DNA of 7,952 nucleotides from NCBI GenBank assembly GCA_028709505.1, contig JAQVWW010000037.1:1-7952 (forward strand), in the 5' to 3' direction. Source of the DNA: Eubacteriales bacterium (GTDB lineage Bacteria > Bacillota > Clostridia > Christensenellales > UMGS416). Shown here piece after piece: positions 1-7,010 of the stretch. Within the stretch, counting starts at the first letter, position 1. Each line of letters opens with the position of its first letter. A program made the translations under genes and the position numbers. The notes under the pieces were generated by a model. It was not told the origin of the DNA, searched no databases, and worked only from the letters and a program-made list of their open reading frames with translations.

Positions 1-503
1 TAACCGCCGGGGCCTGCCATATTGGCATCGATATCGCCCAGGACAGCGCGCGCGACGCGCTGCGCATCCGCATCAGCGACGACGGAAGCGGCATGGACGC
101 ACAGACGCTTTCCCGCGTCCGCGATCCGTTTACCACGTCGCGCACCACCCGCAAGGTGGGGCTGGGCATTCCGCTTTTTATGGCGGGGGCGCTGGGTTGC
201 AACGGGAGCTTTGACATAACATCCCGGCCGGGCGAAGGTACGGCCGTGTCGGCGGCTTATCAGCTAAGCCATCTGGATATCCCGCCGCTGGGCGATATCG
301 CCGGCACGCTGTACATGCTGATGAGCGCCAACCCCGACATCGACTTTACCTACACGCATACGGTGGACGGACGGCGCTTTGAAGTGGACGGCGCACAGAT
401 AAGGACCATGCTCGACGGCGTGCCGCTGACGCAGCCCGACGTAGGGCAATGGATGATGGAATATTTGCAAGAAGGTATCAAAGGCTTATATGGAGGTGCA
501 TAA
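1..503 (+). CDS. GHKL-type ATP-binding protein of the hydrogenase operon (5' partial)
   Basis: The frame is open from position 3 with no start in view, so the 5' end lies outside the window. What can be read is the ATP-binding fold of histidine kinases, MutL and Hsp90. The G1 box reads DDGSGM (78-95). An RDPFTTSRTTRK lid leads into GLGI (159-170), and a third glycine box reads PGEGT (228-242). The N box should lie just upstream, because the first visible residues, TAGACHIGI, look like what follows it. About 85 residues after the fold match no domain I know. No phosphoacceptor histidine domain or receiver domain is visible. The stop is three bases before the next gene, and that gene's GGAGGT ribosome binding site lies inside this coding end, so translation is probably coupled. 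Similar ATPases sit in clostridial hydrogenase operons (called hydE in A. woodii, unrelated to the HydE maturase). The role is unknown; redox sensing or signalling is a guess. Confidence 0.85.
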   Translation, partial: TAGACHIGIDIAQDSARDALRIRISDDGSGMDAQTLSRVRDPFTTSRTTRKVGLGIPLFMAGALGCNGSFDITSRPGEGTAVSAAYQLSHLDIPPLGDIAGTLYMLMSANPDIDFTYTHTVDGRRFEVDGAQIRTMLDGVPLTQPDVGQWMMEYLQEGIKGLYGGA

Positions 504-506
504 TCG

Positions 507-881
507 ATGAAAACAATTCAGGAGCTTGCCCAGATTCGCCAGCGCGCGCTGGATAACGTAAACCTGCGCCGGGATAACCACGGCATGCGCATCATTGTGG
601 GCATGGCCACCTGCGGCATCGCCGCCGGCGCCCGCCCGGTGATGCTCAAAGCCGTGGAGGAAGTGCAAAAGCGCGGCCTGCACAACGTCACCGTCTCGCA
701 GACCGGCTGCATTGGCATGTGTCGTCTCGAGCCCATCATGGAAGTGTTTGACGAGAGCGGCGAGAAGGTGACCTATGTCAAGGTCGAGCCGGATATGATT
801 CCCCGTATCATCACCGAACACATCGTCAACGGCCGGCCGGTGAAGGAATACACCATCGGCTACTACGAAGAGAACAACTAG
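507..881 (+). CDS. hydD: Thioredoxin-fold (2Fe-2S) ferredoxin-like hydrogenase subunit (HydD/HndB type)
   Basis: A 124-residue soluble protein of the family that includes HndB of Desulfovibrio NADP-reducing hydrogenase and HydD of A. woodii. An N-terminal helix is followed by RIIVGMATCGIAAGARP (28-44) and TGCIGMCRLEP (66-76), the two halves of a thioredoxin-like [2Fe-2S] domain. The C-terminal part (VKVEPDMIPRIITEHIVNG) resembles the end of the matching domain in the downstream HydB subunit. Only three cysteines are present (C36, C68, C72); the usual first ligand position is Gly or Val. The cluster, if bound, therefore needs another ligand or the site has changed role. The ATG at 507 is preceded by GGAGGT at 492-497, and the 24-base gap to hydB supports co-translation. 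It most likely serves as an accessory or electron-transfer subunit of the NAD-linked hydrogenase. The family is firm; cofactor content is not. Confidence 0.88.
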   Translation: MKTIQELAQIRQRALDNVNLRRDNHGMRIIVGMATCGIAAGARPVMLKAVEEVQKRGLHNVTVSQTGCIGMCRLEPIMEVFDESGEKVTYVKVEPDMIPRIITEHIVNGRPVKEYTIGYYEENN

Positions 882-905
882 CAGGGGCGCTGAGGAGGAC
901 TTGAA

Positions 906-2705
906 ATGATTTTTTACCGTTCCCATATTTTGGTGTGCGGCGGAACCGGCTGCACGTCCAGCGGTTCGGCCAACCTGATCACCCGTTTTGAAGAGCTGCT
1001 GGCGGCCAACCATCTGGAAAAAGAGGTACAGGTGGTGCGTACCGGCTGCTTTGGCCTGTGTGAGGCCGGCCCGGTGGTTATCGTCTACCCCGAAGGCGTC
1101 TTTTATAGCCATGTGCAGACCGACGATGTCGACGAAATCATCGCCGAGCATATTATAAAGGGCCGTATTGTGGAGCGCCTCGTGTACCGCGAAGTGGACC
1201 TGGAGCCCCACGAGGCCGCCACGTCGCTGAGCGATATCGGCTTTTACAAAAAGCAGCAGCGCGTGGCGCTGCGCAACTGCGGCGTCATCGACCCGGAGAA
1301 TATCGAAGATTATATCGCCTTTGACGGCTATCAGGCGCTGGCTAAGGCGCTTACTGAGATGACGCCCGACGACGTCATCGACGTGCTGAAGAAATCAGGC
1401 TTGCGCGGCCGCGGCGGCGCGGGCTTCCCCACCGGCTTAAAGTGGGAGCTAACCCGCCGGCCCCAGGCTGAGCAGAAGTATGTGGTGTGCAACGCCGACG
1501 AGGGCGACCCCGGCGCGTTCATGGACCGCTCGGTGCTGGAGGGAGACCCCCACGCGCTGCTGGAGGCGATGATCATCGCCGGCTACTGCATCGGTGCAAA
1601 CCAGGGCTATATCTACGTGCGCGCCGAGTATCCCATCGCCGTGCACCGGCTGGAAATCGCCATCCGGCAGGCCCACGAATACGGTCTGCTGGGCGAGAAC
1701 ATTTTTGACAGCGGCTTTGATTTTGACATTAGCCTGCGCCTGGGCGCCGGCGCGTTTGTTTGCGGCGAAGAGACCGCCCTTTTGGCCTCCATTGAGGGTA
1801 AGCGCGGCGAGCCCTCGCCCAAGCCGCCGTTCCCCGCCGAAAAAGGCGTGTTCCAGTGCCCCACGCTGATCAACAACGTGGAGACCTACGCCAACATCTG
1901 CCAGATCATCCTAAACGGCGCCGAATGGTTCTCTGCGATGGGCACCGAAAAGTCCAAGGGTACCAAGGTGTTCGCGCTGGGCGGCAAGATCAACAACACC
2001 GGCCTGGTGGAGATCCCCATGGGCACGACGCTGCGTGAAATCCTCTACGATATCGGCGGCGGCATTCCCGACAACAAGGCCTTTAAAGCCGCCCAGACCG
2101 GCGGCCCGTCGGGCGGCTGCATCCCCGCCGAGCATCTGGATATCCCCATCGATTACGAGAACCTGATGTCCATCGGCTCGATGATGGGCTCCGGCGGTTT
2201 AATCGTCATGGACGAGGACAACTGCATGGTGGATATCGCCCGGTTCTTCCTGGAGTTTACCGTGGACGAGAGCTGCGGCAAATGCGTGCCCTGCCGCATC
2301 GGCACCCGCCGCATGCTGGAGATTCTGGAGCGCATCGTCGAAGGGAAGGGCGAGCCCGGCGATATTGAAAAGCTGGAGGAGCTGGGACAGAACATCAAGC
2401 GCACGTCGCTGTGCGGCCTGGGCCAGAGCGCGCCCAACCCGGTGCTGTCCACCATCCGCTACTTCCGCGACGAGTACGAAGCGCACATCAACGAAAAGCG
2501 CTGCCCCGCCGGCCACTGCAAGGCGTTGCTGCAGTATCACATCGACGCCGTCAAGTGCAAAGGTTGCTCGCTGTGTGCGCGCAACTGCCCTGTCAACGCC
2601 ATCACCGGCGAGATTAAGAAACCCTACGTCATCGACGTCAGCAAGTGCATCAAGTGCGGTGTTTGTGTAGAAAAGTGCCGCTTCGACGCCGTCTATACGA
2701 AATAA
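906..2705 (+). CDS. hydB: NuoF-like NADH-binding flavoprotein subunit of [FeFe] hydrogenase (HydB/HndC)
   Basis: A 599-residue subunit that oxidises or reduces NAD(H) at FMN and passes electrons to the hydrogenase. Domains in order: a thioredoxin-like [2Fe-2S] domain with C11, C16, C48 and C52; the NuoF core with [16 protein letters not shown] (165-180) and [14 protein letters not shown] (195-208) for FMN and NADH, then [14 protein letters not shown] (280-293); an N3-type [4Fe-4S] site with CGKCVPC (457-463) and C503; and a C-terminal pair of [4Fe-4S] motifs at C551/C554/C557/C561 and C581/C584/C587/C591. A CPAGHC motif (533-538) before the ferredoxin part could bind another metal. The two added iron-sulfur domains separate this from respiratory NuoF and mark it as the soluble hydrogenase type. 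The ATG at 906 has a consensus AGGAGG at 893-898, seven bases upstream. Also called nuoF in automatic annotation. Every expected ligand is present. Confidence 0.95.
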   Translation: MIFYRSHILVCGGTGCTSSGSANLITRFEELLAANHLEKEVQVVRTGCFGLCEAGPVVIVYPEGVFYSHVQTDDVDEIIAEHIIKGRIVERLVYREVDLEPHEAATSLSDIGFYKKQQRVALRNCGVIDPENIEDYIAFDGYQALAKALTEMTPDDVIDVLKKSGLRGRGGAGFPTGLKWELTRRPQAEQKYVVCNADEGDPGAFMDRSVLEGDPHALLEAMIIAGYCIGANQGYIYVRAEYPIAVHRLEIAIRQAHEYGLLGENIFDSGFDFDISLRLGAGAFVCGEETALLASIEGKRGEPSPKPPFPAEKGVFQCPTLINNVETYANICQIILNGAEWFSAMGTEKSKGTKVFALGGKINNTGLVEIPMGTTLREILYDIGGGIPDNKAFKAAQTGGPSGGCIPAEHLDIPIDYENLMSIGSMMGSGGLIVMDEDNCMVDIARFFLEFTVDESCGKCVPCRIGTRRMLEILERIVEGKGEPGDIEKLEELGQNIKRTSLCGLGQSAPNPVLSTIRYFRDEYEAHINEKRCPAGHCKALLQYHIDAVKCKGCSLCARNCPVNAITGEIKKPYVIDVSKCIKCGVCVEKCRFDAVYTK

Positions 2706-2726
2706 GCCTAAGGAGATTGATACACA

Positions 2727-4460
2727 ATGGAAATGATAACCCTTACCATCGACGGCGTCCAGGTATCGGTACCCAAGGGCACCACGGTACTGGAAGCCGC
2801 GCGTCAGGCCGGCGTGAAGATTCCCACGCTGTGCTATTTGAAAGACATCAACGCCATCGGCTCGTGCCGCATCTGCCTGGTGGACGTGGGCGCCCGCACG
2901 CTGATGGCCGCCTGCACACTGCCGGCAACCGACGGCATGAACGTCAACACCCGTACATCCGAAGTACTCAATGCCCGCAAAATCAACCTGGAGCTTATCC
3001 TGTCCAACCACGATAAACGGTGTCTAACCTGCATCCGCAGCAACAGCTGCGAGCTGCAGACGCTGTCCAACGAGCTGGGCGTCAGCGATCTGACCCGCTA
3101 TGAGGGCAGCCAGAACCATTACGATCTCGACTTGTCGTCGGACAGCATCGTGCGCGACAACAACAAGTGCATCGTCTGCCGCCGCTGCGTGGCCACCTGC
3201 GCCAACGTGCAGCAAATCGGCGTCATCGGCGCCGTGGAGCGCGGCTTTGCCACCGCCATCGAATCGCCGTTTAAGCTGGGCCTGGGCGACGTACCCTGCA
3301 TCAATTGCGGCCAGTGCATTGAGGCCTGCCCGGTGGGTGCGCTGTACGAAAAGGACGATACGCAGAAGGTTTGGGACGCGCTGAACAACCCCGCCAAGCA
3401 CGTCGTCGTGCAGACGGCTCCGTCGGTGCGCGTGGCGCTGGGCGAGGAGTTCGGTATGCCTATCGGCACCCGCGTGACCGGTAAAATGGCCACGGCGCTG
3501 CATCGGCTGGGCTTTGATAAAGTGTTTGATACCGATTTCTCGGCAGACTTGACCATCATCGAAGAGGGCCACGAGCTGTTGGGCCGCCTAAAGAACGGCG
3601 GCAAGCTGCCGATGATCACGTCGTGCAGCCCCGGCTGGGTCAAATACTGCGAGCATTTCTACCCGGAATTCCTGGATAACCTGTCCAGCTGCAAATCGCC
3701 GCAGCAGATGATGGGCGCGATGATCAAGAGCTATTACGCCCAGAAGAACGGCATCGACCCCAAAGATATCGTCAGCGTATCGGTGATGCCCTGCACCGCC
3801 AAGAAGTTTGAAGCCGGCCGCGAAGAGATGGCCGACGACATCGACATCGCCATCACCACGCGCGAACTGGCATCCATGATCAAACAGGCCGGTATCGACT
3901 TTGTGTCGCTGCCCGACGGTGAGTTTGACGACATTCTGGGCGAATCCACCGGCGCCGGCGTCATCTTTGGCGCCACCGGCGGCGTCATGGAGGCGGCGCT
4001 GCGTACCGTTTACGAGGTGGTCACCGGCAAGACGCTGGAGAGGCTGGAGTTCTGCCAGGTGCGCGGCATCGAGGGCATCAAGGAGGCCGTCGTCGATCTG
4101 GACGGCACCCAGGTGCGCGTGGCTGTGGCTAACGGCACCGGCAACGCCAAAAAGCTGCTGGATTCCATCAAGTCCGGCGAGAAGGAGTATGACTTCATCG
4201 AGATCATGGCCTGCCCCGGCGGCTGTGTCAACGGCGGCGGACAGCCCATCGTCAGCGCCCAGGTGAAGGCTGTGCACGATGTGCGCGTGCTGCGTGCCAG
4301 CCAGATTTACGCCGAGGACGAGGCCAAAACCATCCGCAAATCCCACGACAACCCGGCCATCAAGAGAGTGTATGAGGAGTTTTTGGGCGAGCCCAACGGC
4401 CACAAGGCCCACGAGCTGCTGCACACGCACTACAAGGCCCGCATCCGGTATACGAAATAA
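2727..4460 (+). CDS. hydA: [FeFe] hydrogenase catalytic subunit HydA, NADH-dependent type
   Basis: A 577-residue enzyme for reversible H2 oxidation or proton reduction. Domains in order: plant-type [2Fe-2S] (C36, C47, C50, C63); the His-Cys3 [4Fe-4S] site (H95, C99, C102, C108); two [4Fe-4S] motifs (C148/C151/C154/C158 and C191/C194/C197/C201); the H-cluster domain with L1 TSCSPGW (298-304), L2 MPCTAKK (C356) and L3 MACPGGCVNGGG (C496, C500); and the small-subunit region ending in KSHDNPAIKRVYEEFLGEP. Proton-path residues match Clostridium pasteurianum CpI at C300, E280, E283 and S320. Oddity: the second L1 cysteine, a cubane ligand in CpI, is serine 301. There is no added C-terminal [2Fe-2S] domain such as the longer Thermotoga HydA carries, which favours the shorter NADH-dependent group (A6). 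The start at 2727 has AAGGAG at 2710-2715; a second ATG lies two codons later. Last gene of the operon. Confidence 0.95.
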   Translation: MEMITLTIDGVQVSVPKGTTVLEAARQAGVKIPTLCYLKDINAIGSCRICLVDVGARTLMAACTLPATDGMNVNTRTSEVLNARKINLELILSNHDKRCLTCIRSNSCELQTLSNELGVSDLTRYEGSQNHYDLDLSSDSIVRDNNKCIVCRRCVATCANVQQIGVIGAVERGFATAIESPFKLGLGDVPCINCGQCIEACPVGALYEKDDTQKVWDALNNPAKHVVVQTAPSVRVALGEEFGMPIGTRVTGKMATALHRLGFDKVFDTDFSADLTIIEEGHELLGRLKNGGKLPMITSCSPGWVKYCEHFYPEFLDNLSSCKSPQQMMGAMIKSYYAQKNGIDPKDIVSVSVMPCTAKKFEAGREEMADDIDIAITTRELASMIKQAGIDFVSLPDGEFDDILGESTGAGVIFGATGGVMEAALRTVYEVVTGKTLERLEFCQVRGIEGIKEAVVDLDGTQVRVAVANGTGNAKKLLDSIKSGEKEYDFIEIMACPGGCVNGGGQPIVSAQVKAVHDVRVLRASQIYAEDEAKTIRKSHDNPAIKRVYEEFLGEPNGHKAHELLHTHYKARIRYTK

Positions 4461-4473
4461 CCACACAACAGAG

Positions 4474-4512
4474 GCTCCCCGCGGGTTTATCCGCAGGGGA
4501 GCTTCTTTTTTT
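4474..4512 (+). terminator. Intrinsic terminator of the hydrogenase operon
   Basis: GCTCCCC-GCGG (4474-4484) pairs with CCGC-GGGGAGC (4491-4502), with one bulged A at 4495 and a six-base loop. It is followed directly by TTCTTTTTTT (4503-4512). It begins 13 bases after the hydA stop. Stem strength, short loop and long T run make this a textbook factor-independent terminator. Confidence 0.9.
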
Positions 4513-4768
4513 GCGCCGGCGGGCGCGGCGGACGGGAAAAGACGGCGTTGCGCGCCGTATGGCCGGGCGGCGGCGTGCTGCGTGCGGGACGGGGCAGACG
4601 CCGTCACTTTTTAGCTTATGCTGCGTATTTGAAAGAAAGGTGATAAAACGGGATAGAGCGGTGGTATCATAAGAATAACAAATGCCATATTTCTGGAAAA
4701 AGCGAACAGCCCGCTGAAAGGAGAGAAGCGGCGTCCTAAACCGATAGTCACACATCAGACAGCAGCCA
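4513..4768. other. Non-coding spacer between hydrogenase operon and disrupted secreted-protein gene
   Basis: No plausible gene is seen on either strand. The first 90 bases are very GC-rich and carry a perfect 8-bp inverted repeat, GACGGCGT (4541-4548) with ACGCCGTC (4598-4605), followed by ACTTTTT. This could act as a weak back-up terminator, but its 49-base loop makes that doubtful. From about 4610 the composition turns AT-rich, as expected for a promoter. An AAAGGAGA stretch at 4717-4724 looks like a ribosome binding site but has no fitting start codon after it. Confidence 0.5.
4629..4670 (+). promoter_or_regulatory. Possible promoter for the secreted protein/lipoprotein unit
   Basis: There are two weak options in the AT-rich stretch. 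TTGAAA (4629-4634) has GATAGA (4652-4657) at 17 bases. An extended -10 TGGTATCAT (4662-4670) has no good -35. A promoter is expected between the 4474-4512 terminator and the next gene, but neither candidate is strong. Confidence 0.25.
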
Positions 4769-5118
4769 ATGAAAAGGATTCCGTCCGTTGCACTGCTTGC
4801 CATATCCTGTTCTGGGACGACGCCGGTATGGGCGATGGGCGAAGAGAGTGCCGCCGCGCCGCTTTTGCCTGCCGAGGATACGGCGGCAGAGGTGACGCCT
4901 ATGCGGTTTTGCACGACTGCGGCACCCCCATAATCATCATTTATGGTGCCCGGGTTTCCGAAAGGGTGTTTTGGAACTATGGCCCCTGTTCCCACGGCAA
5001 GCAGTGGGAAGCCGATACGCAGCATACGCGTCCCCGCAAGCGGACGGGTAACGACTGTGGCGTGCTCATCGACTTTCCGGTAGAGGTTACGCGGATACGC
5101 ATCTGTTATCCGCGGTAG
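4769..5118 (+). pseudogene. Small secreted Cys/His-rich (zinc-ribbon-like) protein, broken by a one-base frameshift
   Basis: The first frame starts at ATG 4769 and encodes a signal peptide (MKRIPSVALLAIS, likely cut after VWA at residue 22). It goes on to TPMRFC and then hits a TAA at 4931 after 54 residues. The overlapping -1 frame, read from 4912, continues HDCGTPIIIIYG through to a stop at 5116-5118. Joining the two after C48 makes an FCHDCG pair, and adding one C to the TGCAC at 4910-4914 restores a single 116-residue frame. The joined protein has C48, C51, C74, H76, C97 and C113. That spacing resembles small exported zinc-ribbon-like proteins of Clostridia, as I recall them. Residue 94 is Gly (GGT) where a partner Cys (TGT) for C97 would fit, a possible second lesion. 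No standard slippery heptamer lies at the junction. The ATG has only a poor ribosome binding site. The lipoprotein gene starts 38 bases later. Function is unknown; a sequencing error cannot be excluded. Confidence 0.55.
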
Positions 5119-5156
5119 ACGAAGCGTCCGCATCACTGCGGCAGGGAGGGTAAAGT

Positions 5157-5903
5157 ATGAAGAGATGGTGGATAGCCGGGCTGTGCGTGCTGCTGGGCGT
5201 ACTGTGCGGCTGCGCGCAGATGACGCGCGCCGAAACGGTGGTATCGCAGCCCAACCCCGGCGCCGACGTGGCGCAGGCGCGCGACGAAGAGGACAAGCAG
5301 CTGGAGGGCAGGCAGATTGGCGTCGATCAGTGCTACGACTTTGTGTTCCGTTCGGTGGTGTTCCGCTATTACCCGTATCAGGAGTTTGCCAGCCTGGACG
5401 AGCTGCGCCGCGTCTTTCCCGATACGGCGCTGCCCGCCGAGATGGACGGCTGTTCTTTGCTGAGCGCCCGGCTGATGAGCCTGGATTATAACGATATGGC
5501 GGTCGAGATGCTGCCGTCCAGCGACAAGGTGGGGCAGGTATACGCGCTGCCGCCGCGCGTCGAGCCCATCCAGTACGCCTGGCTTACCTACCGCGCCGAC
5601 GACGGCCGGCGCATCCTCGTGCGCGTCGCCGACGGCGATCATCTGCCCGCCGTGACACAGGAGCTATTCCAGTACGACGGCCAGCCCTGCGTGCTGAGCG
5701 ATCAGGACAGCAGGGACGAATCCGGCGCACTGTACAGCGTCACGCTGCTGGCCGCCGATGGCTATGCCTATACCGTATCGCGTGGTGTGGACGGCCCCGA
5801 GATGGACGGTAAAACATCCACGCTGGCGCAGAGCCTTACCCTGGAGGAAGCCCGCGCGCTGCTGGAGAAGATCCCCTTCGACGCGTTTTCGCTCAAGCCC
5901 TAG
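5157..5903 (+). CDS. Uncharacterised lipoprotein
   Basis: A 248-residue exported protein that I cannot place in a named family. The N terminus is a lipoprotein signal: two positive charges (K2, R3), a hydrophobic stretch WWIAGLCVLLGVL, and a lipobox L16-C17-G18-C19 with C19 as the lipidated residue. A polar linker (about 20-52) follows, then a soluble domain of about 190 residues with no further membrane segment. The domain has a repeated beta-strand look, such as IQYAWLTYRADDGRRILVRV and LYSVTLLAADGYAYTV. Four cysteines remain in the mature protein (C19, C59, C99, C179). The last residues, LEEARALLEKIPFDAF, look helical. The ATG at 5157 has AGGGAGG at 5143-5149, seven bases upstream. It probably shares a transcript with the disrupted secreted-protein gene just before it. 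The export signal is well supported; the function is unknown. Confidence 0.85.
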   Translation: MKRWWIAGLCVLLGVLCGCAQMTRAETVVSQPNPGADVAQARDEEDKQLEGRQIGVDQCYDFVFRSVVFRYYPYQEFASLDELRRVFPDTALPAEMDGCSLLSARLMSLDYNDMAVEMLPSSDKVGQVYALPPRVEPIQYAWLTYRADDGRRILVRVADGDHLPAVTQELFQYDGQPCVLSDQDSRDESGALYSVTLLAADGYAYTVSRGVDGPEMDGKTSTLAQSLTLEEARALLEKIPFDAFSLKP

Positions 5904-6021
5904 CTTTGCGGGCGAAGCCCAGGGCGGAAGGAAATCCCGACCGCCGCCGGATCCTATCGTCCGTGCGCCGGCTATATCGGGTCGCCGGCAAGGCGGCGGC
6001 CGCGCCGAGGTAGAATAGCGG

Positions 6022-6052
6022 GAGGAGCCGTCCTTCAGGACGGCTCCTCTTT
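6022..6052 (+). terminator. Intrinsic terminator after the lipoprotein gene
   Basis: A perfect 12-bp stem, GAGGAGCCGTCC (6022-6033) with GGACGGCTCCTC (6038-6049), encloses a TTCA loop and is followed by a short TTT. It lies 118 bases beyond the lipoprotein stop. The stem is strong but the T run is short, so termination may be partial. No T run follows in the minus-strand direction. Confidence 0.65.
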
Positions 6053-6066
6053 ACGTTGCGGGGATG

Positions 6067-6082
6067 ACCTATCGGGATAGGT
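6067..6082. repeat. Perfect 16-base palindromic hairpin site
   Basis: ACCTATC and GATAGGT are perfect inverted 7-mers separated by GG. The site lies between the two convergent terminators, so an operator role for a nearby gene is unlikely. It may simply be part of folded 3' RNA. Confidence 0.3.
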
Positions 6083-6113
6083 GGCTTCTACAGTGATGCC
6101 GGGCGGCATATGG

Positions 6114-6156
6114 GCAAATACAAAGGCGGGCGATTCATAGAGGAGCGCCCACCTTT
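6114..6156 (-). terminator. Likely intrinsic terminator of the methyltransferase gene
   Basis: On the minus strand AAAGGTGGGCG pairs with CGCCCGCCTTT (plus-strand 6146-6156 and 6122-6132), with a 13-base loop. In this direction the single odd pair is a G-U wobble; on the plus strand it becomes a C-A mismatch, so the hairpin favours minus-strand RNA. It is followed by GTATTT, giving an interrupted T run. It begins about 95 bases after the methyltransferase stop. Confidence 0.5.
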
Positions 6157-6251
6157 AGAAAAACACGTAGTTTACTGCCTGCGCCGCCGGCCGTTGGCCG
6201 GCATCAGCAGCCGCACCAGTTGCAGCACGTCCGCGGCGCAAAAAGCGCGCG

Positions 6252-6980
6252 CTACCGCTTGCGCAGGATATCCAGCGTATGGTGGCTCAAGCCCACCACG
6301 TCGGGCCGCTCACAGATGGAAAAGTGATAGCGCAGATACGCCTGGTACGTGTCGTCGTCCATGGCGTCCACCGTCTCGCGCATGTAATTGGTCATCAAAT
6401 CGCTGGCTACAAAGTGCAGCCGGTCGGCGTCAAGGCCGGCGGCCAACGCATCGATGTGCTCCTTGCGGTACAACTCGAACACCAGCGACGGGTCGGACAG
6501 GCACGCAAACGTGTCCGGATCGACGATGCGCTGCGCCAGGCCGGTCAGGATATTGCCGCGGCAAAAACCCCAATTATAAATGGTGGCCTCGTTCATGCAG
6601 TAGGCCACGAAAAGCACGCCGCCGCTGCGCGTCACGCGCAGCGCCTCGGCCAGCGCCCGGCGCTTGTCGGCGTCGGCAAACAGATGGTACATCGGCCCCA
6701 GCAGCAGCGCGGCATCAAAGCTGCCGTCGGCAAAGCGCGACAGATCCAGCGCGTTGCCCTGATGGACGCACAGCATATCCTGCGGCGTCATCTTACCCTT
6801 GAGGATGTCGATGTTGTGATCCACCAGCTCTACAGCGTCCACATCGTAGCCCATGCGCGACAGCGTAAGCGCATACCGTCCGGTGCCGGCGCCGACTTCC
6901 AGCAGTTGCGCGCCGGCCGGCGCATAGCGCCGAATGTACCGCAGCGTGGTTAAATATTCCACCTGCCCGTGTTGGGACAT
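6252..6980 (-). CDS. Class I SAM-dependent methyltransferase, 5' end cut off by an in-frame stop
   Basis: The intact frame encodes 242 residues. Motif I is LLEVGAGTGRYALTLSRMGY (26-45), the SAM-binding glycine loop. The acidic residue ending the second strand is E51 (VDAVELV). Next come GNALDLSRF and FDAALLLGPMYHL, with the motif IV strand, and SGGVLFVAY, a motif VI-like strand. The C-terminal 100 residues are variable and may bind the substrate, which I cannot identify. The start is uncertain. ATG 6980 has only a modest AAGGG upstream. The same frame continues upstream without a break in sense (YGQYDEEGRL, then M) to a TAA at 7011-7013 and on to ATG 7040, which has the better ribosome binding site and promoter. 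The product, if made, probably starts at 6980 and lacks about 20 N-terminal residues ahead of the Rossmann core. It is a single-gene unit converging on the lipoprotein gene. Confidence 0.8.
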   Translation of the reverse strand: MSQHGQVEYLTTLRYIRRYAPAGAQLLEVGAGTGRYALTLSRMGYDVDAVELVDHNIDILKGKMTPQDMLCVHQGNALDLSRFADGSFDAALLLGPMYHLFADADKRRALAEALRVTRSGGVLFVAYCMNEATIYNWGFCRGNILTGLAQRIVDPDTFACLSDPSLVFELYRKEHIDALAAGLDADRLHFVASDLMTNYMRETVDAMDDDTYQAYLRYHFSICERPDVVGLSHHTLDILRKR

Positions 6981-7010
6981 CAGCCGCCCTTCTTCGTCGT
7001 ACTGGCCGTA

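Noticed and set aside
486..1211. Long minus-strand open frame (241 codons) opposite hydD/hydB
   Set aside because: It lies fully antisense to genes with clear motifs, its translation is Ala/His/Val-rich low-information sequence, and it has no ribosome binding site. Long antisense frames are expected at this GC content.
2199..3011. Minus-strand open frame of 270 codons opposite hydB/hydA
   Set aside because: Shadow of two well-supported genes, crossing their junction, with no recognisable domain.
3588..4607. Minus-strand open frame of 339 codons opposite hydA
   Set aside because: It runs across the operon terminator and mirrors hydA codons; no motif or ribosome binding site.
4900..4920. Programmed -1 frameshift in the secreted-protein gene
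   Set aside because: The zero-frame codons around GGTTTTGC do not form an X XXY YYZ heptamer, and no strong downstream stem was found, so a mutation or sequencing error is more likely.
4360..5136. Minus-strand open frame of 258 codons covering the spacer and the disrupted gene
   Set aside because: It overlaps the 3' end of hydA and the terminator, its composition varies along its length, and no domain is visible. The plus-strand signal peptide plus Cys-rich reading explains the region better.
5941..5999. 8-bp inverted repeat CCGCCGCC with GGCGGCGG after the lipoprotein gene
   Set aside because: Low-complexity GC repeats with a 43-base loop arise easily here, and no T run follows.
6186..6202. 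GCCGGCC/GGCCGGC hairpin with a three-base loop as a methyltransferase terminator
   Set aside because: No T run follows on either strand; the 6114-6156 hairpin fits better.
6110..6802. Plus-strand open frame of 230 codons
   Set aside because: Antisense to the methyltransferase, Arg/Pro/Ser-rich translation typical of a GC-rich shadow, and it begins inside the predicted terminator area.
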